Assembly: GCF_016093275.1 (NCBI RefSeq)
Contig: NZ_JAEDAK010000001.1
Location: forward strand, 434,001-498,000
Origin: Inhella proteolytica
GTDB lineage: Bacteria > Pseudomonadota > Gammaproteobacteria > Burkholderiales > Burkholderiaceae_C
Reading direction: 5' to 3'
Length of the DNA: 64,000 nucleotides
Position 1 is the stretch's first letter. The number at the start of each line of letters is the position of its first letter. The notes beneath the pieces are model-generated. The model was given only the letters and a program-made list of their open reading frames with translations, ran no database searches and had not been told where the DNA came from. This document shows, one piece after another, positions 29,361-37,106 of the stretch. A program made the translations under genes and the position numbers.

Positions 29361-30748
29361 CACGCCGTCGCTTGAGCGCCGGTCTGGCCGCCCTGGGCGC
29401 GGCCCTGGCCTGGGCCGCACTGGCCCAGCCGGCCGAGCCCGAGCCGCGCCGCCGCCAGGGCCCGCCGCACCAGAGCGCGCCCTTCACCGCGCAGCCGGGC
29501 GTGGACGTGATCCTGGGCCGGCCCACCGCGCAGGGAGTGACGGTCTCGTTGCTCTCGCACTGGCAGGAGCGCGCGGTGCAGTGGCAGCTTCAACCCGAGG
29601 GCGCTGCGGCCAGCAGCCGCACGCTGACCCTGCGCCCGGGCGAGCCAGAGCAGTTCACCCTGCAAAACTTGGCCACCGCCCGCGCCCACCGCTACGTGGT
29701 GAAGGACGCCACCGGCGCCGAGCTGGCGAGCGGACGCTTCCACACCCAGCCGGCGCCGGGCAGCGCCTTCAGCTTCACGCTCAGCGCCGATTCGCACCTG
29801 GACCAGAACACCGACCCCGCCCTCTACCAGCAGGCGCTGGCCCAGGCGCGGGCGGCGCAGCCGCATTTCCACATCGACCTGGGCGACACCTTCATGGTGG
29901 ACAAACACGCCGCTCGCGAGCCCGCCGCCGCGCAATACCTGCAGCAGCGCCACTACTTCGGCCAGCTTGGCGTGCCGCTCTTCCTGGTGCTGGGCAACCA
30001 CGACGGCGAAGACCGCAAGCTGCAGCGCGGCGGGGCGGACAGCCTGGCCGTGTGGGCCAACCAGCAGCGCAAGCGCCACTTCCCCAACCCCGAGCCCGAC
30101 GGCTTCTACAGCGGCAACGCCATGCCCGACCTGCACGCCGGCCCGCTGCAGGACCACTACGCCTGGACCTGGGGCGACGCCTTGTTCGTGGTGCTCAACC
30201 CCTACTGGCACGGCAGCGCCCGGCGGGGCGCGGAGCGCTGGGAGCTGACGCTGGGCGAGGCGCAATACCGCTGGCTGCGCCAGACCCTGGAGGGCAGCCG
30301 CGCCCGCCACAAGCTCGTGTTCGTGCACCAGCTGGTGGGTGGGGCCGACCGTCAGGGCCGCGGGGGCGCCGAGGCCGTGCCCTACGGCGAATGGGGCGGC
30401 CTGAATGCCGACGACAGCCCGGGCCTGGCGGCCCAGCGGCCCGGCTGGGAAGAACCGATCCACGCGCTGCTCAAGCGCACCGGCGTGAGCGTGGTCTTCC
30501 ATGGCCACGACCACCTCTACGCCCACCAGTCGCACGAGGGCATCGTCTACCAGGAAGTGCCCCAGCCCGGCCACCCCGGCGACCGCCACGAGGGCGCGGC
30601 CTATGGCTACCGCCAGGGCGTCATCCGGGGCGACGCCGGCATCCTGCGCGTGGCGGTGACGCCCGAGCGCCTGCAGGTCGACTACCTCAGCGCCGCCCGC
30701 CCGGGCCAGGTGCTGCACCAATTCACCGTTCCCGCTCGCACCCCATGA
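29339..30748 (+). CDS. Exported metallophosphoesterase 3
   Basis: The 469-residue product has an N-terminal signal with a twin-arginine look (TRRRLSAGLAALGAALA) and no lipobox, a short linker, an FN3-like domain (about 45-135) and the metallophosphoesterase motifs ADSHLDQN, LGDTFM, LGNHDGE, FVHQLVGG and GHDHLYAH. Unlike copies 1 and 2 it has no Pro-Ala array. Export by Tat would mean folding with metal in the cytoplasm; this is inferred from the Arg motif only. The ATG follows AGGTGGACGACCG, inside the end of copy 2. Confidence 0.86.
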   Translation: MDAFRTLTRRRLSAGLAALGAALAWAALAQPAEPEPRRRQGPPHQSAPFTAQPGVDVILGRPTAQGVTVSLLSHWQERAVQWQLQPEGAAASSRTLTLRPGEPEQFTLQNLATARAHRYVVKDATGAELASGRFHTQPAPGSAFSFTLSADSHLDQNTDPALYQQALAQARAAQPHFHIDLGDTFMVDKHAAREPAAAQYLQQRHYFGQLGVPLFLVLGNHDGEDRKLQRGGADSLAVWANQQRKRHFPNPEPDGFYSGNAMPDLHAGPLQDHYAWTWGDALFVVLNPYWHGSARRGAERWELTLGEAQYRWLRQTLEGSRARHKLVFVHQLVGGADRQGRGGAEAVPYGEWGGLNADDSPGLAAQRPGWEEPIHALLKRTGVSVVFHGHDHLYAHQSHEGIVYQEVPQPGHPGDRHEGAAYGYRQGVIRGDAGILRVAVTPERLQVDYLSAARPGQVLHQFTVPARTP

Positions 30749-32277
30749 ATGGCACGCAAGCCCTATCCGCCGCCCTGGCCCTGCTGCTGAGCCTGGCCAC
30801 CCCCGCCCAGGATGAACGCAGCGAACGCCCGCGCCGCAAAGGCCCGCCGCGCCACGCCCTGACCCTGCCCGCCGAAGTGGCCCCTGACGTGGCCGCGCTC
30901 GAGCGCTTCTCCGTGCTGCTGGGCCGCCCCACCGAGCGCAGCGTGGCGCTCAGCCTGCTCGCCGCTGAGGGGCTGGACGCGCAAGTGGAGTACCGCGCCG
31001 CCACCGCCACAGACTGGCAACGCGGCCCCTGGCTGCGCCTGCAGCCCGGCACGCCCCTGGAGACCGAACTGCAAGGCCTGCAGCCCAACCAGGCCTACCG
31101 CTACCGCGTGCTGCTGCGCCGCCCCGGCGAAGCCGGCCATGCCGCCCAGCCCGAGCAGGGCTTCCACACCCAGCGCGCGCCGGGCAGCCGCTTCGTGTTC
31201 GAACTGCAAGGCGATTCCCACCCCGAACGCGCCCACCAGTTTGACCCCGCGCTCTACGCCCAGACCCTGCGCGCCGCCGCGGCCGACCGCCCGGATTTCT
31301 ACCTGACCCTGGGCGACGACTTCAGCGTCGACACCCTGCACGAACTGAACCCCACCAGCGTGGCCCAGCGCTACCAGCTGCAGCGCCCCTTCCTGGCCCT
31401 GGTGGGGCAGACGGCGCCGCTGTTCCTGGTGAACGGCAACCACGAGCAGGCCGCCCGCGCCAACCTGGACGGCACGCCGAACAACGTGGCCGTGTGGGCG
31501 CAGACCGCACGCAACCGCCTCTTCCCGCTGCCCACGCCCAATCACTTCTACAGCGGCAACCCCACGCCGGTGGAGCACATCGGCCTGCTGCGGGACTACC
31601 ACGCGTGGACCTGGGGCGATGCGCTGTTCGTCATCATCGACCCCTACTGGCACAGCCCCGAGGCGGTGGACAACCAGCTGGGCTCGCGCGACAAACGAGA
31701 CAAGGGCGGCGGGCGCGATGAAGGCGATGGCAAGGCCGAGGCCAAACCCAAGCGCGACCTCTGGGCCATCACCCTGGGCGAGGCCCAGTACCGCTGGCTG
31801 GCTGAGACCCTGGCCACCAGCAAGGCCCGCTTCAAGTTCGTGTTCGCCCACCATGTGCTGGGCACCGGCCGTGGCGGCGTGGAGATGGCCGGCCTGTACG
31901 AGTGGGGCGGCAAGGACCCGCGCGGCCGCGACGAATTCGCCCAGCGGCGCCCCGGCTGGCCGCTGCCCATTCACGGCCTCTTTGTGAAGCACGGTGTCAC
32001 CGGCTTCTTCCAGGGCCACGACCATGTCTTCGTGCGCCAGGAGCTGGACGGCGTGACCTACCAGACCGTACCCGAGCCGGCCGACCCGAACTACACGCCC
32101 TACTTCTTCGATCGCTACCGCAGCGGCGACAAGCTGCCCAACTCCGGCCGCCTGCGCGTCACCGTGGAGCCCGAGCGGGCGACGGTGGAATACCTGCGCA
32201 GCTGGCTGCCGGCGGATGCCCCCACCGACGGCAGCGCCACCCAGCCGGCTTTTCGCTACGAGCTCAAACCCCGCTAA
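30745..32277 (+). CDS. Exported metallophosphoesterase 4
   Basis: The 510-residue product has a short signal peptide (ALSAALALLLSLATPA), an FN3-like domain and a phosphoesterase domain with GDSHPER, LGDDFSVD, NGNHEQAA, FAHHVLG and GHDHVF, most like copy 1. It carries an extra strongly charged, Lys/Arg/Asp/Gly-rich loop (about residues 313-335, beginning SRDKRDKGGG) between IIDPYWHS and the LGEAQYRWL helix that the other copies lack. It starts on an ATGA overlap with copy 3 and closes the operon, 13 bp from the convergent tpsB-like gene. Confidence 0.87.
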   Translation: MNGTQALSAALALLLSLATPAQDERSERPRRKGPPRHALTLPAEVAPDVAALERFSVLLGRPTERSVALSLLAAEGLDAQVEYRAATATDWQRGPWLRLQPGTPLETELQGLQPNQAYRYRVLLRRPGEAGHAAQPEQGFHTQRAPGSRFVFELQGDSHPERAHQFDPALYAQTLRAAAADRPDFYLTLGDDFSVDTLHELNPTSVAQRYQLQRPFLALVGQTAPLFLVNGNHEQAARANLDGTPNNVAVWAQTARNRLFPLPTPNHFYSGNPTPVEHIGLLRDYHAWTWGDALFVIIDPYWHSPEAVDNQLGSRDKRDKGGGRDEGDGKAEAKPKRDLWAITLGEAQYRWLAETLATSKARFKFVFAHHVLGTGRGGVEMAGLYEWGGKDPRGRDEFAQRRPGWPLPIHGLFVKHGVTGFFQGHDHVFVRQELDGVTYQTVPEPADPNYTPYFFDRYRSGDKLPNSGRLRVTVEPERATVEYLRSWLPADAPTDGSATQPAFRYELKPR

Positions 32278-32289
32278 AGCGCACCCGAT

Positions 32290-33888
32290 TCAAAAGGCGT
32301 AACTGGCCTGCACGTGAAGGCCACGGTCCTGCAGGCTGTCCTTCTGCGTGGAGGCCGCATCACCGCGCACCCGCTCGGCGGCGACGATCTCCAGCAGCGC
32401 ACCGCGCCAGCCCAGCTTCAGCGCCAGGCCGGCCGAGGCCAGCTCCACCCAGGCCTGGCCGCGGTTGCGCACGCGCCCGTGGTCGTAGAAGGGTTCGAGT
32501 TCCACCCGCAGGCCACCGCCCTGCCCGTCTTTCCAGACCCAGGGCAGGCCCAGGTTGGCCACCCAGCCTTCGTCGCGCACCGCCTGGTTCTCGCGCTGGC
32601 CGCGCACGCTGTTCACTCCGCCCAGCGCGATGCCGCTGCTGGGCAGCAGCCGGTCCCGGCTGGCCTGGGCCAGCAGGCGTGCGCTCAGGCTCAGGCCCTC
32701 AGGCCCCAGCTTGCGCAGCCACTGCGCCTGCAGCGTGGCGTACTGGAAGCGTGGCGCGGGCGCGCCTTCCAGGCCGGGCACGGCCGCTTCGCGCTGCACG
32801 TTGTTGTGACCCCAGTTGAAGTTGCCGCGCAGCACCAGCACCTGCTGCGGGCTGCGCCACTGGGTTTCATGCCACAGCCGCCAGACGGTTTCGCGCACGC
32901 GGCCGTCGGGCACACCAGCGGTGAAGGAGTAGGCCTCCCCCAGCAGCGTGCTGCGCTGGCGCCGCGCCTGCGCCTGCAAGCCGCTGCTGTGGCGGCGCGC
33001 GCTGCTTTCGCTCCAGAGCTGGCTCACACCCAGCTCCCAGCCGCGCGTGGCGCTGCGGATGTCGAGCTCGCGCACCGGTTCCTCCACGATGGCGGAGTCG
33101 CTGCGCTCGGCCGCCACATGGACCTGCGTGAACGGCGCGCCCCAGGCGGTCAGCGGCGTGCGCCAGTCCAGCCGCTGCTGGCCCTTGCGAGAGCCCTCGC
33201 CTTCCAGCGGCCACAGCAGCAGGGCATCGAGTTGATCGCCCTGACCGCTGAGGTTGCTGAGCTGACCGCGCAGGCCCAGCGCCCCCTCGCCCACCGAGAC
33301 CGGGCGGTGGTTGTTGGCGAAGGCGCTGAGCTTCCAGGGCCGCGCGCGCTCCACCTCGATGTCCAGCACCGCCTCGCCCAGGCGCTCGCCGGGCAGCAGG
33401 CGCGCCTGCACACGGGCCAGCAGCGGGTCGTTCAGCAGCAGCTGGAAGCGCTCGCGCAGCGCGTCCATGTTCAGTGCGCCTTCGGTACTGCCCAGCCGCG
33501 CCTGCACATGCGCGGGGTTCAGCCCTGCCAACCCGCGCAGCTGCACCTGGGTCAGGCGCCCCTCGATGGCTCGCAGGCGCAACACCGTGCCACTGCCCTG
33601 TTCCTGCGCCAGCAGCAGGCCGGAGTTCACGAAGCCATGCTCCACATAGACGCGCGTCAGCCGCTGGCGCAGCGCTTCGATCTCGCCCTCATCCAGCGGC
33701 CGCCCCAGCCACGGCTTGGCGGCGCTCTCGAACAGGTCCAGCGGCAGGGCTTGCACCCCCTGCAGCTCCAGCCGCTCGATCAGCCGCGCCGGGCTGGCCG
33801 CCAGCACCGTCGGCGGGACGGGCGGCAAGCGTTCCTGCGCGGCGGCCAGCAGGGGCAGCAGCAGCCAGCTCACACGCAGCGCCTTCAT
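32290..33888 (-). CDS. TpsB-family two-partner secretion transporter (ShlB/FhaC-like)
   Basis: The 532-residue outer-membrane protein has a signal peptide, two POTRA-like regions (about 35-190; RLELQGVQALPLDLFE, GRLTQVQLRGLAGLN) and a C-terminal 16-strand barrel. VRGQ in GVNSVRGQRE is the VRGY-like secretion motif, and the chain ends in a terminal Phe (ASYAF). It should export the TpsA protein encoded directly upstream; the genes share an ATGA junction. It is the last gene of the CHAT-TpsA-TpsB operon. Confidence 0.9.
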   Translation of the reverse strand: MKALRVSWLLLPLLAAAQERLPPVPPTVLAASPARLIERLELQGVQALPLDLFESAAKPWLGRPLDEGEIEALRQRLTRVYVEHGFVNSGLLLAQEQGSGTVLRLRAIEGRLTQVQLRGLAGLNPAHVQARLGSTEGALNMDALRERFQLLLNDPLLARVQARLLPGERLGEAVLDIEVERARPWKLSAFANNHRPVSVGEGALGLRGQLSNLSGQGDQLDALLLWPLEGEGSRKGQQRLDWRTPLTAWGAPFTQVHVAAERSDSAIVEEPVRELDIRSATRGWELGVSQLWSESSARRHSSGLQAQARRQRSTLLGEAYSFTAGVPDGRVRETVWRLWHETQWRSPQQVLVLRGNFNWGHNNVQREAAVPGLEGAPAPRFQYATLQAQWLRKLGPEGLSLSARLLAQASRDRLLPSSGIALGGVNSVRGQRENQAVRDEGWVANLGLPWVWKDGQGGGLRVELEPFYDHGRVRNRGQAWVELASAGLALKLGWRGALLEIVAAERVRGDAASTQKDSLQDRGLHVQASYAF

Positions 33889-36800
33889 GGGCAGCTCCCA
33901 GCCAGCACCTGGGCGGGCCGCCCGGGCGGCCCTCCGGGCAAGGCCTGCCCGGCCAGGCCACCACGGCCGCTCAGCGCCAGGCTGCTGCCGCTGCGCCGGT
34001 CGCAGGGGCTTTGGCCCAGGCGGGCCGGGTCGGGCAGGCGGGCGTCCAGCAGGGCCAGGCTGGCGCTCAGGTCTTGCAGGGGATTGGCCAGTTGGATGCT
34101 GCCGTTCACGCCGTCCGGCGCCACGGCCTGGATGGCGTTGTAGGCCTGGCGCGGTTGCTCAAACACCAGCGGCACCTGGCCGCCCAGGGTGACGCGGTTG
34201 CCGCTGGCCACCACCGCGCCCACGTCCAAATTCACCACCCCGCCCTGCCCGCCCTGGGCGGCGCTGTTGGCTTGCACGAAGCCGTTGTCGAGCCAGAGGA
34301 TCTGGGCGGTGACGCCGATGTCGCCACCGTTGCCCTGCTGGCCCAGCACAGAGGTCGTCACGGCGGCGCGGTTGAGGTGCATCAGGCCTTCGCTGCGCAG
34401 GCTCACGCGCCCGCCATTGCCGTCCTGGGCCGAGGTGCTCACCAGGGCCTGGTTCAGGTTGAGGCTGTTGACACCGACGAGCTCGATCTCGCTGGCGGCG
34501 ATGTTGCGGGTCGAAGCGGCCGACACCTCCCCCTGATCGATGCGCAGCGAGGGCGCCGCCAGGCTGATCTTGGTTGTCGAGATGCTGCCGGGTGACGCCA
34601 CATGGGCCAGGTTGGTGATAGCCACATCGCTGCCGCCCTGGATCGAAAGCGACTCCGTGCCGACCAGGTTGAGGTTGCCGGTTTGGCCTGACGAGCCAAC
34701 CTCGGCACGCGCGTCGATGCGGCTGCCGCCATCCAGCACCAGATGCACCGCCCCGAGGTCGACCGAGCCGCCGCCCCCCGCGCCGTACGTGCCGCTGCTG
34801 AAATGCGAGCCCTCGATCCGAAGCTCACCGCCCACCAAGCCGCTGACCGAGCCCGCATTGCCGCTCGACCCCAGCGCCGCCCGGCTGTACACGATCGCAC
34901 CCGTGGCCTTCATGTCTTTGGCAATGAAGGCAATGTCCCCACCCGAGCCTTTGCCTCCAGTCTCCGTCGAGATGATGGCGGCCGGATTCAACTGGACCAG
35001 GCCATCGGAGATCAGTGCCACCCGCCCGGCGCGGCCGGATGAAAAGGTGGTGCTGAGCACCGAGGCATTGCCGATCTCGACCAACGAGCCGGCCTGAAGC
35101 AGCACATTGCCGCCCTCGGAGCTGAGCCCGTAGCTGCTCGTGTCGATGTAGGCGCGTCCCGCCATGCGAAGGGTGTCTTCGGCCTGCACCAGCACGTCGC
35201 CGGCCTTGCCGGTATCGCCGGTGCTGGCGCTGGAGAACACCATGGCCTGGTTGTTGATGGTGATGTTCTTGGCCAGCAGCCCGATCTGACCCGAGTTGCC
35301 CTTGCCGCCGGTGGCGCTCTGCACCGAGCTCTTGTCGTTGATCAGCAGGGACTCGGTAGCGGCCAGCACGATGCGCCCGGCGTTGCCTGCCGCGTAGGTC
35401 GAGCTCTCGACCCGCGAGCCCTCATCGATGCGGATATGGGTGCCCTCCATCAGCAGCGTGCCGCCCTCGAAGGGGCTGAAGGTTGTTGAGGACACCGAGG
35501 ACTCACCGAGCACTTCGACTTTGCCCGTCGCACTCAGGCCGATGCTGCCGGGGCGGCCCTGGCCGTCGAGCGAGCTCGCGATCACGCTGCTCTTGCCTTG
35601 CAGGCGGATGTCCTGCCCGGTCAAGAGCACGTCCGCGCTGGTGGCGCCTTCGAGCCCGAAGGTCCACACATTGGCCTGGTTCATCAGCAGCAGGCCGCTC
35701 GCCTGGATCAGCACGTCGCCCGTGCGGTTCCCCACGCCGGATGCGTTGCTGTTGACGTAGGCGCCCGGCTCCAGCAACACCGTGCCGCCCTGCAGCCACA
35801 CCAGCCCGGTGCTGCCCGTGCTCAGGCCGAAGGACTGCACCTCGCCCCCATTGGCCAGCCGCAGCTGCTCGGTCCCCACGAGTTGGATGCCGCCTGCATT
35901 GCCGCTGGCGTAGGAGGATGTGATGACCTGAGCCCCCGAGTCGAGCAGCAGCCGCGGCGCCTGCAGCAGCAGATCGCCCGAATTGCCAGCTGCGAAGGCA
36001 TTGCTAAGTACCTTCCCGCCATCGCGCAGCACCAGCTCCTGGCTGGCCATGAGTTGGACCGAACCGCTGGACCCCTCGGCCTCGGCCAGGGTCTGCACGT
36101 AGCTGCCGCCCGACAGCTCGATGCGCCGCGCCTGCAGGCTCACGTCGCCGGCTGCCGCCCGATTCGTGCTGCCGGTGGTGATGTAGCTGCCCTCCGACAG
36201 TGCAATCGAGTCCAAGGCACGCAGCGACACGGCGCCGCTGGGGCCGGTGCCGCCCTGCCAGGTGGTGGCACTGATGGCGGAATTGCCGCTCAGGGCAATC
36301 GAGCCAGCACTCAGTTCGATTGGCCCGGCGGCGTTCTCGCGGATGGCGGCCGCGAAAAGGAAGCTGCCTTCGCCCAGGCGCAGCTCGCCATTCAGCCCTT
36401 CGGGCGGGCTGACCCCAAAGCGCACGCTGGTGGCGGCATCTCCCGTCGCTGCGAGCCGCAGCGCACCGCTGCCAGCCAGCTGGCCACCGCGAATCTCGAT
36501 ATCCCCCGCCGCCAGCAGCACAGGTTCACCCCGGGGCGGCGCCAGCACCGCCCCCGGCAACAGCGCGATCGGCGCCGCCCTTGCACCCCCCAGGAACCCA
36601 AAGGCCTCCGGCGCGGCTGCGCTGAAGCTGCTGCCGCCCGTGGTGGCCCATTGGCTGCCATCGGCCAGCTGCAACTGTGGCGCGGTGCTGACGTGGAAGC
36701 CCGCCGGCACGTCGATGCGGGCCTCGCTGCCGAACACCACGCCGGCCGGGTTGATGAAGTAGAAGGCCGGGCTGCCCTGCGCAGCCTTGAGCTCCAGGCT

Positions 36801-37106
36801 GCCGTCCAGGAAGGAAGGCAGGCCACCCGTGACACGGCTGATCACATGCGCCACGCCGGGGCTCTGCACCGTGAAGCGCGCCGTCTCGCCGGTCGGGATG
36901 TTGAAGTGCTGGAAGCTGTGGAACAGGTTGGCGCCCTGCAGCTTGCCCAGGCTTTCCGGGATCAGCAGCAGCGGGCCGCGGATGTCCACCGCCGGGCCGG
37001 CACTGCCGTCGGTGCGGATGGGAGCGATCTGCGCCTGCGCAGCCACGGGCCAGGCCAGGGTCAGAGCGGCGCAGAGCGCCAGGGTTCGGAAGGGGCAGCG
37101 GGTCAT
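33885..37106 (-). CDS. TpsA-type filamentous haemagglutinin-like exoprotein
   Basis: The 1073-residue protein has a signal peptide ending in AQA and a TPS (haemagg_act) domain in its first 160 residues: LFHSFQHFNIPTGETARF, ISRVTGG and FINPAGVVFGSEARIDV. A long Ser/Thr/Gly/Val-rich passenger follows with repeating SSV-ST-F and GNAG-I-L turns, as in right-handed beta-helices. The last 60 residues hold a cysteine pair. Secretion to the surface through the coupled TpsB is expected, as an adhesin or matrix protein. The start at 37106 uses the ATGA overlap with the CHAT gene; an upstream in-frame extension has no signal peptide at its front. Confidence 0.9.
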   Translation of the reverse strand: MTRCPFRTLALCAALTLAWPVAAQAQIAPIRTDGSAGPAVDIRGPLLLIPESLGKLQGANLFHSFQHFNIPTGETARFTVQSPGVAHVISRVTGGLPSFLDGSLELKAAQGSPAFYFINPAGVVFGSEARIDVPAGFHVSTAPQLQLADGSQWATTGGSSFSAAAPEAFGFLGGARAAPIALLPGAVLAPPRGEPVLLAAGDIEIRGGQLAGSGALRLAATGDAATSVRFGVSPPEGLNGELRLGEGSFLFAAAIRENAAGPIELSAGSIALSGNSAISATTWQGGTGPSGAVSLRALDSIALSEGSYITTGSTNRAAAGDVSLQARRIELSGGSYVQTLAEAEGSSGSVQLMASQELVLRDGGKVLSNAFAAGNSGDLLLQAPRLLLDSGAQVITSSYASGNAGGIQLVGTEQLRLANGGEVQSFGLSTGSTGLVWLQGGTVLLEPGAYVNSNASGVGNRTGDVLIQASGLLLMNQANVWTFGLEGATSADVLLTGQDIRLQGKSSVIASSLDGQGRPGSIGLSATGKVEVLGESSVSSTTFSPFEGGTLLMEGTHIRIDEGSRVESSTYAAGNAGRIVLAATESLLINDKSSVQSATGGKGNSGQIGLLAKNITINNQAMVFSSASTGDTGKAGDVLVQAEDTLRMAGRAYIDTSSYGLSSEGGNVLLQAGSLVEIGNASVLSTTFSSGRAGRVALISDGLVQLNPAAIISTETGGKGSGGDIAFIAKDMKATGAIVYSRAALGSSGNAGSVSGLVGGELRIEGSHFSSGTYGAGGGGSVDLGAVHLVLDGGSRIDARAEVGSSGQTGNLNLVGTESLSIQGGSDVAITNLAHVASPGSISTTKISLAAPSLRIDQGEVSAASTRNIAASEIELVGVNSLNLNQALVSTSAQDGNGGRVSLRSEGLMHLNRAAVTTSVLGQQGNGGDIGVTAQILWLDNGFVQANSAAQGGQGGVVNLDVGAVVASGNRVTLGGQVPLVFEQPRQAYNAIQAVAPDGVNGSIQLANPLQDLSASLALLDARLPDPARLGQSPCDRRSGSSLALSGRGGLAGQALPGGPPGRPAQVLAGSCP

